Part shown: positions 14,546-23,895 of the stretch, one piece after another
How the letters are laid out: every line of letters begins with the position of its first letter
Numbering within the stretch: position 1 is the stretch's first letter
From: Candidatus Accumulibacter sp. ACC003
GTDB taxonomy: Bacteria > Pseudomonadota > Gammaproteobacteria > Burkholderiales > Rhodocyclaceae
Assembly (NCBI RefSeq): GCF_907163085.1
Contig: NZ_CAJQTX010000002.1
Span: forward strand, 1 to 64,000
Reading direction: 5' to 3'
DNA: 64,000 nt
Notes under the pieces: generated by a model
The model's input: the letters and a program-made list of their open reading frames with translations, nothing else
Database searches by the model: none
What the model was told of the DNA's origin: nothing
Made by a program: the position numbers and the translations under genes

Positions 14546-15466
14546 ATGATGACTGAAAGACACGACAGCATGCGCACCGAGCTTCACCATGTCGCGGGAA
14601 TCTTCACGACCCGGCTGGTGCAGCATTTGCACAATGGGCGGCGGCTGGTCTTCTTCTCAAGGCGGGTTCGCAAGGCGCTGCCGCCGGTTCAATTGGCCAG
14701 CGACGGCAGCGCCATTGCCGCGACGCCGGCAGCCAGTCCCTGGCTGCAGCTGTGGGCACCGCATCGCCTCGCGTGGTGGATCGCCGTGCTGTTCATTGGC
14801 GGCTCGGCGTGTTTCGCCGTCGCCAGTTTCGCATCGAACTGGCCGCAGCAGGTCCCGGCCTGGCTTGGCGGCAGCCGCGCTATCAACACAGTGTTCTTTG
14901 TCGGCTCGCTGTTCTTCACCAGCGCCGCTTGGCTGCAGCTACTGGAAGCGATCAATGGTGATGTGGCGGATATTGGAGTCTCGGCGGCGAAGGATCAGCG
15001 CGCCTGGCGCTGGTTTTCCTGGAAACCACGCAACGCGGGCTACAGCGCCAGCCTTGTACAGTTCGTGGGAACGCTGCTGTTCAACTTCAACACCGGCGAT
15101 GCGATGATCGCGGGGCTGGCCTGGTCGGCCGAGGATCTGCTCGTCTGGGCTCCGGATGTGATCGGCAGCATCTGCTTCCTGGTCGCCAGCTATCTGGCGC
15201 TGGTGGAGGTTTCACACCGTTTCTGGTCGTGGCAGCCGCGACAGTTAAGCTGGTGGATCGTAATGCTCAATCTGCTCGGCTCGATGGCTTTGATGGTCGC
15301 CGCCGTAGTCGGCTTCGTCGTGCCGTCTAGCGGCAACGCCGAGTGGCTGTGGGGCGCCAACTTGTTCACCCTGATCGGTGCCGTCTGCTTTCTGCTGGCC
15401 AGCTACCTGCTGATCCCCGAACTGTTCGGTGCCGATAGCCAGCCCGGCGCCGTCGCTAGTTCGTGA
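14546..15466 (+). CDS. Multi-pass inner-membrane protein, YrhK-like
   Basis: A ~306-residue protein with about six hydrophobic segments, including LAWWIAVLFIGGSACFAVASF, INTVFFVGSLFFTSAAWLQLL, a helix around DVIGSICFLVASYLALVEV, and WWIVMLNLLGSMALMVAAVVG. The repeated pattern of a Gly-Ser pair followed by an aromatic helix (IGGSACF, VGSLFF, IGSICF, LGSMAL, IGAVCF) suggests internal duplication and resembles YrhK-type membrane domains. Function is unknown. The start is uncertain: an ATG at 14516 is also in frame and no strong Shine-Dalgarno separates them. Its 3' end overlaps the convergent GDT1 gene by 11 bases. Confidence 0.7.
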   Translation: MMTERHDSMRTELHHVAGIFTTRLVQHLHNGRRLVFFSRRVRKALPPVQLASDGSAIAATPAASPWLQLWAPHRLAWWIAVLFIGGSACFAVASFASNWPQQVPAWLGGSRAINTVFFVGSLFFTSAAWLQLLEAINGDVADIGVSAAKDQRAWRWFSWKPRNAGYSASLVQFVGTLLFNFNTGDAMIAGLAWSAEDLLVWAPDVIGSICFLVASYLALVEVSHRFWSWQPRQLSWWIVMLNLLGSMALMVAAVVGFVVPSSGNAEWLWGANLFTLIGAVCFLLASYLLIPELFGADSQPGAVASS

Positions 15467-16097
15467 TGTACGCGGTGTAGGCCTGCCAGGCGGCGACCAC
15501 CGCCAGGATCAGGAAGAAGGCGCCGCTGATCCGGTGCAGGAGGACCAGGGGAATCTTCTGCAGGATCGTACGACCGGCCAGGATTCCCAGCGCAGAGGTG
15601 GCGGCCAGCGCTACCGTGGCGCCGATCCAGACGCCTGCGGCGGCGTGCGTGCTGCTCAGGGCGACGACGGCGAGCTGCGTCTTGTCGCCAAATTCAGCGA
15701 CGGTCAGCAAGACGAAGGTCGTAAAAAAAATGCCGTGACCACTTTTCTCCTCGACTTCGTCGTCGCCTTCATCGTCTTTGGCGCGCAAGGCATGGACGCC
15801 AAAAACGGCAAACAGGATCGCCACGATGGCGCCGACGAAGTATGGCGGTAACCAATTGGCAATGGCTACACCGAACACCACCGCCAGCGTATTGAGCAAG
15901 GAAAAGGCGGCCAGCGCGCCGAGCATGACCGGCGCAGGCCGGTGCCTGGAGGCCAGCGTCATGCACACCAACTGGCTCTTGTCGCCGATTTCGGCGACCG
16001 CGATCAAGGCAAAGCTGGTGGCCGTCGTGGCTGACAATTCGACGACGTTGGCCGTGCTCAGCCATGCTGAAAAAGACTCTAGAAGACTCTGGTCCAT
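15456..16097 (-). CDS. GDT1/TMEM165 (UPF0016) family divalent cation exporter
   Basis: UPF0016 proteins are inner-membrane cation/H+ antiporters, often exporting Mn2+ in bacteria (MneA). Two copies of the family motif E-x-G-D-K-[ST]-Q are present: EIGDKSQ in the first half and EFGDKTQ in the second, each at the start of a three-helix repeat. The halves are separated by a short acidic cytosolic loop (KDDEGDDEVEEKSG). I chose the ATG at 16097 (MDQSLLES); the frame extends to a GTG at 16163, so about 22 more residues are possible. I looked upstream for a yybP-ykoY manganese riboswitch and found no match. Confidence 0.88.
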   Translation of the reverse strand: MDQSLLESFSAWLSTANVVELSATTATSFALIAVAEIGDKSQLVCMTLASRHRPAPVMLGALAAFSLLNTLAVVFGVAIANWLPPYFVGAIVAILFAVFGVHALRAKDDEGDDEVEEKSGHGIFFTTFVLLTVAEFGDKTQLAVVALSSTHAAAGVWIGATVALAATSALGILAGRTILQKIPLVLLHRISGAFFLILAVVAAWQAYTAYITN

Positions 16098-16364
16098 CCT
16101 GGTATCCGGAAATATCCCCGGGATGGTATTGGCAACGATCACCACGACCTTGCTGCTCAACACCCCGAGCGGAGCGCGAGTATAACCCGCCTGCGTAAGT
16201 CATAAGGCATGTTGACGGCACACCATGACGGCACCGCAACGGCCGAGCGGGGATCCGTGACCGCGCCCGGCGACGCGACCACAGGGCGGCGCCAGCAAAA
16301 CCTCAATGACTTCGCGGCGCGACGCGCAAATTTGTCGGAGTTTCTCGCGGCGACGCGCAGGAGA

Positions 16365-16925
16365 TCACAGTCGGCTCGCTCGATGCACGTAGAAGCTTAC
16401 CGGTGCCGAAGTAATGAGCACCTTGCCGGCGCGGTCGATTACCGAGACCTGCAGCTGATGCTCGACGCTGTCCACCGCCGCCATCTGCCATTCGGCGGCG
16501 CTGACGTCGAACTGCAGTGTGTTGCGTGTGGCGGGGAGTGGCGTTTTGTCGAGGATGACGACGATGGCATTGCCATCGCGAACTTTCAAGGCGGGCTCGA
16601 TTGCCAGCTGAACAGCGATCTGGCCGGTATTCGAGTGCACCGTACCGCCGTTTGCCGGCTGGCTGACGCTCAGCGACTGGTAAGGCACGACCACCGCCGC
16701 GGCCTCGGCCGGTGCGGCCGGCGCCGGCGCTGCGGCCGGTAGAGGATCGCCAACGTTGAGCGGCGGTAGCGTCAACTCGCGCGCGCCCGCGCTCGGCAGA
16801 TCCCTGCCCTGGCTCGGCAGGTCCGAAAAGACCGGGCCGTCCTTGCCACGCGTTTCGTACACGGGTTGCGCGGCGGCGGTCGCCGCGATGACAGCTCCCA
16901 GGAAGAAGCAATGAATGATTTTCAT
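16365..16925 (-). CDS. Periplasmic DUF4124-like protein
   Basis: The ATG at 16925 starts a ~186-residue product with a signal peptide (KIIHCFFLGAVIAATAAA) and a short N-terminal segment (VYETRGKDGPVFSDLPS) like the start of DUF4124 proteins, which typically read 'Y-x-x-D-x-G-x-x-x-F-S-D-x-P'. An Ala/Pro-rich linker follows (about residues 60-75), then an Ig-like beta-sandwich region (VSQPANGGTVHSNTGQIAVQ). Function is unknown, perhaps cell-envelope. The frame extends 20 codons further upstream, but that would displace the signal peptide. Confidence 0.7.
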   Translation of the reverse strand: MKIIHCFFLGAVIAATAAAQPVYETRGKDGPVFSDLPSQGRDLPSAGARELTLPPLNVGDPLPAAAPAPAAPAEAAAVVVPYQSLSVSQPANGGTVHSNTGQIAVQLAIEPALKVRDGNAIVVILDKTPLPATRNTLQFDVSAAEWQMAAVDSVEHQLQVSVIDRAGKVLITSAPVSFYVHRASRL

Positions 16926-17356
16926 GTCCGTCGTCCAGTGGTGGGGTGGCGTGTGGTCTGTTGCGAAGGCGAATATAGCATGCACCGACAGTCATTCGTC
17001 GAGCGCAACTGCTCGCCCAACAGGCTGCGCGCGAACACTCGATGCGCACGCAGCCGGCTTTGCTAGGCACTTGCGGCGCCAGCAGAAATGCCCGCCCGGG
17101 CGTGGCCAGCGATGGCCAGCAATCGGCGATGTCGATGCTCCTGCATGGCATTGACCACTTGCCGATCACGGCGCTATAGTCGCGCCTGAAAAATACGCGG
17201 CCGAACCCCGCCTCGTCCCCTGGCGATCGGCAAGAGCGTCCCCGAGAAGAAAAGATCTGGTCCAGAATGAAGTGGCTCCGCTCGGCGTCGGCAGCGGTCA
17301 GCCGACGGGTCGACCAAAGAACCAGCGACAATTGATTGAGGCCCGGGAGCCAAACC
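16926..17356. other. Divergent intergenic region, no gene recognised
   Basis: About 430 bases separate the minus-strand DUF4124-like gene and the plus-strand ABC exporter. They should contain both promoters. No clear -10/-35 pair, operator palindrome or small gene could be assigned by eye. Confidence 0.4.
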
Positions 17357-19186
17357 ATGTCGACCAAAGCGGCCGTTACCGACACCCCACCCCCATCCAG
17401 CAAGATGCGCCTGGTGCGCGACTTGCTCGCGCCCTACCACCGCTGGCTGCTGGTGATCTTCGCGGCAATGCTGGTCGAGACGGCGATGTCGCTGGCCGCG
17501 CCGTGGCCGCTCAAGGTCATCCTCGACAACGTCGTCGGCGACCACCAGCCACCGCACTGGCTCGACGCGATGCGTTTCATCGACCTCGGCGGCGACAAGA
17601 TGGAACTTGCTGCCGTTGCTGGCGCCGCCGTCCTGCTGATTGCCGTGTTCAACGCCATTGCCAGCTATATCGACAATTACTACACCGAGAGCGTCAGCCA
17701 GTGGGTCGCCCACGACCTGCGGATGCGCGTGTATGACCATTTGCAGCGCCTGTCGCTGGGCTACTACGACACCCACCAGACGGGCTCGATCCTGTCTACG
17801 CTGACCGCCGACGTGAAGACCATCCAGGGCTTCGCTTCATCGGGAACACTGAGCATTCTGGTCGATCTGCTGAGCATCGTCGGGATGCTGGGAATCATGT
17901 TCTGGCTCGACTGGGACTTCGCGCTGATCGCCGTCGGCGTAACGCCCTTTCTGCTGATGTTCGTGGCGCGCTTCAACCGCGCCGTCAAGACCGCTACGCA
18001 CGCGGTCCGCCGCTACCAGAGCGACATCGTCGCCTCGGTGCAGCAGGGGCTCGAGTCGGTGCGCATCGTCAAGGCCTTCGGCCGCCAGGAGCTTGAGGCG
18101 AGCCACCTCGCCACCGCCAGTCACGCGACGGTAGATGCGGCGCTGCAGGCGCGGCGGGTCAAGTCGCTACTCTCGCCGGCGGTATCGATCACCGTCGCGG
18201 TGTGCACCGCCTACGTTCTCTGGCGCGGCACCGGCCTGGTGATGGCCGACCTGATGACCGTCGGTTCGCTGACCGTTTTTCTCACCTATCTGAGCAAGTT
18301 CTTCAAACCCGTGCAGGACCTGGCCAAGATGAGCAACAGCATCGCCCAGACCACCGTCGGCATCGAACGTATCCAACTGATCCTCGATACCGACGACTCA
18401 CTGCCCGAGAAAGCAGACGCGCGCGACCCCGGAACGCTGCGTGGCGAGATCGTTTTCGAGCATGTCGCTTTCGCCTACAACGCTGACGCCCAGGTCCTCA
18501 GCGACGTCGTCTGCCGCATCGCGCCGGGGCAACTGGTCGGCGTCGTCGGCCCTACCGGCGGCGGCAAGTCGACGGTGGTCAGCATGATCCCGCGCTTCTA
18601 TGACCCAACCAGCGGCGTCGTGCGCATTGATGGCGTAGACGTTCGCGACTACGATCTGCAGGCGCTGCGCCGGCAGATCGGTTTCGTCCTCCAGGACACC
18701 GCGCTGTTCCACGGCACGGTGCGCGAAAACATCGCCTACGGGCGGCCCGGCGCGAGCGACGAGGACGTTGCCGAGGCGGCGCGACTGGCCAACGCCGACG
18801 AGTTCATCGCGCGCATGGCGCACGGCTACGACACCATGGTCGGCGAGCGCGGCATGACGCTCTCGGGCGGCCAGCGGCAGCGCATCGGCATCGCCCGCGC
18901 GGTCATCCGCAATGCCCCGATCCTGATCCTCGACGAGCCGACGGCGGCGCTCGACACCGAGTCCGAGAAACTGGTGATCGACGCCCTCGAGAAGCTGATG
19001 AAGGGCCGCACGGTATTGACCATCGCCCACCGCCTGTCGACTATCCGCCACGCCGACACGATCATCGTCCTCAAGGGCGGCGTCGTTGCCGAGCAGGGCA
19101 ATCATTCCGAGTTGTTGGCGCTCGGCGGCGTCTATGCCGAGCTCTACCAGGCCCAGGGCCAACCCGCGCCGCCCGCTGGCGCCTAG
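17357..19186 (+). CDS. ABC exporter, fused membrane and ATPase domains
   Basis: A 609-residue half-transporter of the MsbA/multidrug type that should work as a homodimer in the inner membrane. The N-terminal half has the six-helix exporter domain (for example LLVIFAAMLVETAMSLAAPW). The C-terminal ATPase has Walker A GPTGGGKST (398-406), the Q-loop, ABC signature LSGGQRQRIGIARA (from 502), Walker B ILILDEPTAALD (D526, E527) and the H-loop in TIAHRLSTIRHAD. The substrate cannot be read from sequence. The phospholipase D-like gene begins 20 bases downstream, so the pair is probably one operon. Confidence 0.92.
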   Translation: MSTKAAVTDTPPPSSKMRLVRDLLAPYHRWLLVIFAAMLVETAMSLAAPWPLKVILDNVVGDHQPPHWLDAMRFIDLGGDKMELAAVAGAAVLLIAVFNAIASYIDNYYTESVSQWVAHDLRMRVYDHLQRLSLGYYDTHQTGSILSTLTADVKTIQGFASSGTLSILVDLLSIVGMLGIMFWLDWDFALIAVGVTPFLLMFVARFNRAVKTATHAVRRYQSDIVASVQQGLESVRIVKAFGRQELEASHLATASHATVDAALQARRVKSLLSPAVSITVAVCTAYVLWRGTGLVMADLMTVGSLTVFLTYLSKFFKPVQDLAKMSNSIAQTTVGIERIQLILDTDDSLPEKADARDPGTLRGEIVFEHVAFAYNADAQVLSDVVCRIAPGQLVGVVGPTGGGKSTVVSMIPRFYDPTSGVVRIDGVDVRDYDLQALRRQIGFVLQDTALFHGTVRENIAYGRPGASDEDVAEAARLANADEFIARMAHGYDTMVGERGMTLSGGQRQRIGIARAVIRNAPILILDEPTAALDTESEKLVIDALEKLMKGRTVLTIAHRLSTIRHADTIIVLKGGVVAEQGNHSELLALGGVYAELYQAQGQPAPPAGA

Positions 19187-19206
19187 TTTTCGGAGTCCAT
19201 ACGCAT

Positions 19207-20265
19207 ATGCACCGCTCACTGATTGTTCTCCCCGACGACGGTGCACAGCCGATAGTCGACGCCATCGCTGCAGCCAGGGAGTCGCTACGCATCAAGATCT
19301 TCCTGTTCTCGGACCCGACGCTGCTGGCGGCGGTGATCGACGCGCAGCGCCGCGGCGTCAAGGTGCGGGTGATGCTCAATCCCGCCCGGCGCAGCGGCGA
19401 GGTCGAGAACGCGGCGACCCGCGAGGCACTGCAGGCCGCCGGCGTCGAAGTCGCCGACAGCAATCCGGCCTTCGACATCACGCACGAGAAGTCGATGGTC
19501 GTCGACGGCGAGACGGCACTCGTGCAGTCACTCAACTGGGATACCGAGAACCTGACGGTGACGCGTGACTACGGCGTATTCACCGCACACCGGCACGAGG
19601 TGGACGAGATCGTCGAGTGCTTCGACGCCGACTGGAAGCGCGAGCCCTTCGAGCCCGGTGAGGACTCGCACCTAGTGTGGTGCAACATCAACGGCCGCAA
19701 CCGCATCGCACGTTTCATCGATGCCGCGCAGGAAACACTGTTCCTGCAGAACGAACGCTACCAGGACGAGGTGATCATCGAGCGCCTGGTGCGCGCGACC
19801 CGCCGCGGCGTGCAGTTGCACGTGCTGGCGCGCCCCGCGCACACGCTCAAGACCGGCAAACTCGTCGAGGGAATCGAGGGGCTGCGCATCCTGCAGGATC
19901 TCGGCGCCAGGATACACAAACTGCACGGACTCAAGCTACACGCCAAGATGATGCTCGCCGACGGCAAGCGGGCGATCATCGGCTCGATCAACCTCGCCCC
20001 CGGCAGCTTCGACAGCCGGCGTGAACTGGCCATCGAGGTGAACGACGAGGCGGTCGTTGAGCGCGTCCGGCACGTCGCGCATCACGACTGGAGCAATTCG
20101 CGGCCGCTCGACCTCTCGGACGAAGGGCTGCTCGCCGACCTCGAGGCGAGCAAAGCCGACGTCGCCGAGATGCTGGCGCTGAACGACGGCAAGAACAAGG
20201 ACAATCACAGGCATAATGGCGGCCATAATCACGGTGGCCACGGTGGCCACGACGGCTGCCGCTGA
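19207..20265 (+). CDS. Phospholipase D-like protein with two HKD motifs and His-rich tail
   Basis: A 352-residue member of the phospholipase D / cardiolipin synthase superfamily. Both catalytic H-x-K-x4-D motifs are present: HEKSMVVD (H93, K95, D100) and HAKMMLAD (H245, K247, D252), each followed by the usual Ser-Asn element (SLNWD, GSINLAPGS). There is no signal peptide or transmembrane helix, unlike membrane-bound cardiolipin synthases, so a cytosolic phosphodiesterase or phosphatidyltransferase is possible. The last 20 residues are a His/Gly-rich tail, which could bind metal. It directly follows the ABC exporter, hinting at a shared envelope-lipid role (inference). Confidence 0.88.
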   Translation: MHRSLIVLPDDGAQPIVDAIAAARESLRIKIFLFSDPTLLAAVIDAQRRGVKVRVMLNPARRSGEVENAATREALQAAGVEVADSNPAFDITHEKSMVVDGETALVQSLNWDTENLTVTRDYGVFTAHRHEVDEIVECFDADWKREPFEPGEDSHLVWCNINGRNRIARFIDAAQETLFLQNERYQDEVIIERLVRATRRGVQLHVLARPAHTLKTGKLVEGIEGLRILQDLGARIHKLHGLKLHAKMMLADGKRAIIGSINLAPGSFDSRRELAIEVNDEAVVERVRHVAHHDWSNSRPLDLSDEGLLADLEASKADVAEMLALNDGKNKDNHRHNGGHNHGGHGGHDGCR

Positions 20266-20413
20266 ACCGCATCGAGGCCAGCGTCAGGGCCGCACACGAC
20301 AAGGTCAGCAAGAATTATCAAGCGGCACAGACCCGCCGCAACCTATGCGGGGCACGTAAACACGGCACGCTGTACACTCCGCGTAACACCCACAAGCTGA
20401 AGGAGAATGTTTC

Positions 20414-20917
20414 ATGAGTAACCTGGTAGTAATCGCCTACGACGATCAATTCAAGGCTGAAGAAGTCCGCACCATGCTGCGCAAGATGCAACAGGAATAC
20501 CTCATCGATCTCGAAGACGCCGTGGTCGCCGTCAAGGATGACAAGGGCAAGGTGAAGCTGCACCAGATGTACAAACTCGCCGCCGCCGGCGCTTTGAGCG
20601 GCGGTTTCTGGGGCGCCCTGATCGGCCTCATCTTCATGAGTCCGCTGCTCGGCATGGCCGTTGGCGCGAGCGCTGGCGCGGTCAGCGGCGCGCTGACCGA
20701 CGTCGGCATCAACGATGATTTCATGAAGCATCTCGCCGCGTCTTTCAAGAACGGCACTTCGGTACTCTTTGTCCTGGTGCGCAAGGCGACTCCCGACAAG
20801 GTGCTGGCCGAACTGCAGGGTACTGGCGGCAAGGTCATCAAGACTTCGCTGACGCACGCCGAAGAAGAGAAACTGCAGGCCGTGCTCAGCGCGACCAGGG
20901 AGCCGGCTGTCGGCTGA
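20414..20917 (+). CDS. DUF1269 family membrane protein, copy 1
   Basis: A 167-residue DUF1269 protein. The start YDDQFKAEEVRTMLRKMQ is typical. A central Gly/Ala-rich hydrophobic stretch (LSGGFWGALIGLIFMSPLLGMAVGASAGAVSGAL) looks like a glycine-zipper membrane segment. The C-terminal half carries TSVLFVLVRKATPDKVLAEL. The function of the family is not established, although it has been linked to stress or envelope responses. The ATG at 20414 follows AAGGAG. A paralogue lies at 21259 with 19 of its first 20 residues identical, so this is a local duplication. Confidence 0.85.
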   Translation: MSNLVVIAYDDQFKAEEVRTMLRKMQQEYLIDLEDAVVAVKDDKGKVKLHQMYKLAAAGALSGGFWGALIGLIFMSPLLGMAVGASAGAVSGALTDVGINDDFMKHLAASFKNGTSVLFVLVRKATPDKVLAELQGTGGKVIKTSLTHAEEEKLQAVLSATREPAVG

Positions 20918-20983
20918 ACCAGCGCCGGCGCTGCCCGTCTCTCCGGAGCGGGCAGCCATGGCCGCCCGACGAGGTGAATAAAC

Positions 20984-21115
20984 ATGGATCTGAGCGTCTA
21001 TCATTGGCTGCTGATCGCCGCCTTCGTCGGCATCGTGATCTGGGTGTTCGGCCGCAAGCGTAAAGCGCGTTTCGAGAACGAGGCGCGGATTCCTTTCGAG
21101 GAAGACAAGAACTGA
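20984..21115 (+). CDS. Small CcoQ/FixQ-like membrane protein, 43 residues
   Basis: A tiny gene between the two DUF1269 copies. The ATG at 20984 is preceded by GAGGTG. The product has one hydrophobic helix (WLLIAAFVGIVIWVF) followed by a positively charged patch (GRKRKARFENEA) and an acidic end (RIPFEEDKN). That layout matches CcoQ (FixQ), the small non-catalytic subunit of cbb3 cytochrome oxidase, whose C-terminus reads as a basic stretch then a Pro-Phe-acidic ending. No other oxidase genes are in the window, so it is an orphan copy or a look-alike. Length fits, but the identity rests on a short sequence. Confidence 0.65.
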   Translation: MDLSVYHWLLIAAFVGIVIWVFGRKRKARFENEARIPFEEDKN

Positions 21116-21258
21116 CGCTGGCAAACCAGGAAGGCGTCGCGCTGCAGCGACGGCGCAGCCGCCGAGACAAGCGAAATTCAAGCGAAACCGGCGCGTCGCA
21201 AACACATGGGAGCAAGCGCTCCGTTGACCGTGATTCAAGCAAATCAGGAGGATGTTTA

Positions 21259-21741
21259 ATGAGCAAGCTGGTAGTAATTGCCTACGATGACCAATTCAAG
21301 GCCGAAGAAGTACGCACGACGCTGCGCAAGCTGCAGCATGACCATCTCATCGACCTAGAGGAAGCGCTCGTCGCGGTCAAGGACAATGAGGGCGAGGTAA
21401 GCCTGCTGCAGATGTACAAGCCGGCAGCCGAACCGACGCTTCGCAAGGGCTTCTGGAACACGCTGGTTGGTGCCATCGTGATGAACCCGGTTCTTGGCAT
21501 GGCGACCGACGCGCGCGGCGGGGCCATCAGAGGTGCGCTGGCGGGCGCCGGCGTCGACGACGAGTTCCTGAAGAATCTCGCGGCAACTTTCCAGAACGAT
21601 AGCTCGCTCCTCTTCGTGCTCGTCCGCCACGCGACTCCGGGCAAGGTGCTGGCCGCGCTGCAGGGGACCGGCGGCAAAGTCATCGACACCACCTTGTCGC
21701 ACGAAGAGGAAGCGACCTTGCAAGCCGCACTCGACGGCTAG
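21259..21741 (+). CDS. DUF1269 family membrane protein, copy 2
   Basis: A 160-residue paralogue of the gene at 20414. The similarity covers the whole length and even the leader: both have a GGAG-type site followed by ATGTTT-AT/CATG. The first block (LVVIAYDDQFKAEEVRT) and the C-terminal SLLFVLVRHATPGKVLAALQ match copy 1 closely. The central glycine zipper has drifted (FWNTLVGAIVMNPVLGMATDARGG), with charged residues replacing small ones, so its membrane insertion may differ. It is separated from copy 1 by the CcoQ-like gene. Confidence 0.85.
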   Translation: MSKLVVIAYDDQFKAEEVRTTLRKLQHDHLIDLEEALVAVKDNEGEVSLLQMYKPAAEPTLRKGFWNTLVGAIVMNPVLGMATDARGGAIRGALAGAGVDDEFLKNLAATFQNDSSLLFVLVRHATPGKVLAALQGTGGKVIDTTLSHEEEATLQAALDG

Positions 21742-21755
21742 CTGAGAGCCGGGAG

Positions 21756-21817
21756 GCGGGAGCCGGGCTTCGCGAAGCGGCCGCAACAGCCAGCTGGCTG
21801 CGCGTCTCGGCTCCCGC
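21756..21817. repeat. Y-shaped inverted-repeat element after DUF1269 copy 2
   Basis: Outer arms GCGGGAGCCG (21756-21765) and CGGCTCCCGC (21808-21817) are perfectly complementary. Between them lie two further perfect palindromes, GCTTCGCGAAGC (21767-21778) and CAGCCAGCTGGCTG (21787-21800). RNA or single-stranded DNA could fold as a three-way junction. It begins 14 bases after the stop codon of DUF1269 copy 2 and has no T-tract. It could be a REP-type repeat, an attenuator or a transcript-end stabiliser. Confidence 0.6.
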
Positions 21818-21922
21818 GCTTGCTGCAAATGGCAGATGGCTGAAGCCACTGCCAGCGCTTCAGCAGTTCATCACCGCCACCCTCCCCGCTGCTTGCCGAG
21901 TCGTTAATAGCACTTGCAGTCA

Positions 21923-23895
21923 ATGACCGACGCGCCCATGGCTCTGCTGTACACTCGCCCCAGAGCAAGGGCGATCACCGCCCCGTACGCGCAGCGACCC
22001 GCCGCTTCGCCAGGGCAATTCGCTGGCGCCAGGATCGCCACTTTTCTGCTGGCGATTCTCCTGGGCGTCGTCGCGCCGCCGCTGCTGGCCGACGCGCCGT
22101 CGCGCAACGTCCTCGTGATCTATGCAAACGGCCGACTGTGCTGCCGGCAAACTTCGAGGCCGATGAAGGGCTCCGCGAAACCATTCAAACGTCGCAGGGG
22201 ACGCCGGTAAGCATCTTCGACGAGTTTCTCGACGCACCCAACTTCGGCGGCGACGCTTACGCGGAGATCATCGCCACCTACCTGCGCGACAAGTACGCGT
22301 CGCGGCCACCCGAGGTCGTCGTCGCGGCCGGGTCCGAAGCGCTGTCGTTCCTGCTGCAGCATCGGAGCACGCTGTTTCTGGGGGTTCCGCTGGTGCACCT
22401 GGCGATTCCCCTACCCTTGCTGCGCAGCATGCAACTGCCGCCCGACGTCGTCGGCGTCCCGGTCGAATACGATTTTTTGCTGACCGTCGAGCAGGCGCTG
22501 CGCTGGCATCCGCAGGCCAGGCGTCTGCTGCTGGTCACCGGCGCTTCGCCATGGGACCGCGAATGGGAAGCGCGCCTGCGGCGCGAGGCAACGCGTTTCA
22601 GCGAGCGCGTGACGGTCGAGTTCCTCGCCGGCTTGTCGACCGACGCCGTACGGCGACGGCTGCAGGAGTTGGCGGGCGACGCGGTGGTGTTCACGCCGGG
22701 CTATTTTGTCGATGGCGAAGGCCACCATGGCACGCCGCGCCAGTCCGTCGAGGCCATCGCCGCGGCGGCGGCGGCGCCGGTTTATGGGCCCTACAGCTCC
22801 TTTATCGGCAGCGGCGTCGTCGGCGGTTACCTGCACGGTTTCAAGGACATGGGGCGGCAGGCCGGGGCCATCGTCAATGCGCTGTTGGCCGGCAGTGCGC
22901 CCGCTTCGCTGCAGCTGCCAGCGCTGATGCCCAACAGCTTGCAGGTCGACTGGCGACAGCTACGCCGCTGGGGGATCAAGGAGAATGCCGTTCCGAACGA
23001 TGCGGTCATCGACTTCCGCCAGCCGTCGCTACTCGAGCGCTACCGCAGCGAGACGATCGCGGCGATCGTCGCGCTGCTGCTGCAAGCCGGACTGATCGCC
23101 AGCCTGCTCTTTGAACGTCGTCGCCGCCGCCGCGCCGAAACCGCCGTGCATCTGCAGCGCCACGAACTGGCGCACGCCTCGCGGCTGGCGATTGCCGGCG
23201 AATTGACCGGCGCCATTGCCCACGAGATCAACCAGCCGCTGGCGGCGATCCTGAGCAACGCCGACGCCGCCGACCTGATGCTCGAAGCCGGCGGCGACCG
23301 GAGCGACGAGCTACGCCAGATTCTCACCGATATCCGCCGTGACGACCTGCGGGCGAGCGCGATCATCCAGCGCCTGCGGGCGCTGCTCAGCCGGCACGAA
23401 GTCGAGCGGCAAGCCTTCGAGCTCAACGCGGCGGTGGACGACGTCGCCTCGCTCCTGCGTGGCGAAGCTCGCCGGCGGCAGTTGCGAATCGCCTTTAAAC
23501 ACGCCATGAAGCCAGTGACGGTCGTCGGCGACCGCATCCAGATCGAGCAGGTGCTGATCAATCTGATCCTCAATGCCATGGACGCCGTCGCCGGCGTTGC
23601 CGACGAGCGCCGCACGGCAGTCACCGTCGCCGTCGAGCAAGTCGCCGACGGCATGGTCGTGATCAGCGTCCGCGACCGCGGCCCCGGCATCGCAGCGGAA
23701 CATTTGCCGAAAATCTTCGATTCATTCTTCAGTACCAAACGCGACGGCGTGGGACTCGGACTGTCGATTGCCCGGACGATCGTCGACGCGCATGGCGGCC
23801 GCATCGTCGCCGAGAACACCGCCGGCGGCGGCGCGCTTTTCCGGGTCGAATTGCCGACCGCGCGCTTGTCGCTGCTGATGACGGCGCCGACATGA
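21923..23895 (+). CDS. Sensor histidine kinase with ABC-substrate-binding-like sensor domain, one frameshift
   Basis: A membrane kinase of about 650 residues. The N-terminal piece (from about 21923) carries a signal anchor (IATFLLAILLGVVAPPLLAD) and VLVIYANGRL. The frame then changes near 22130-22137, and LPANFEADEGLRETI continues in the other frame. This suggests a 2-base insertion (CTGTGCTGCC where CTGCTGCC is expected). The periplasmic part resembles ABC sugar/amino-acid-type sensors (YFVDGEGHHGTPRQSVEAIA, VVGGYLHGFKDMGRQAGAI). After a transmembrane segment (AAIVALLLQAGLIASLLF) come the H-box AHEINQPLAAIL, an N-box NLILNAMDAV and G-boxes RDRGPGIA and GVGLGLSIARTI. Its 3' end overlaps the response regulator gene by 4 bases (ATGA). 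Confidence 0.85.

Noticed and set aside
16098-16250. yybP-ykoY manganese riboswitch before the GDT1-family gene
   Set aside because: The family makes it plausible, but the upstream minus-strand sequence shows no match to the conserved helices.
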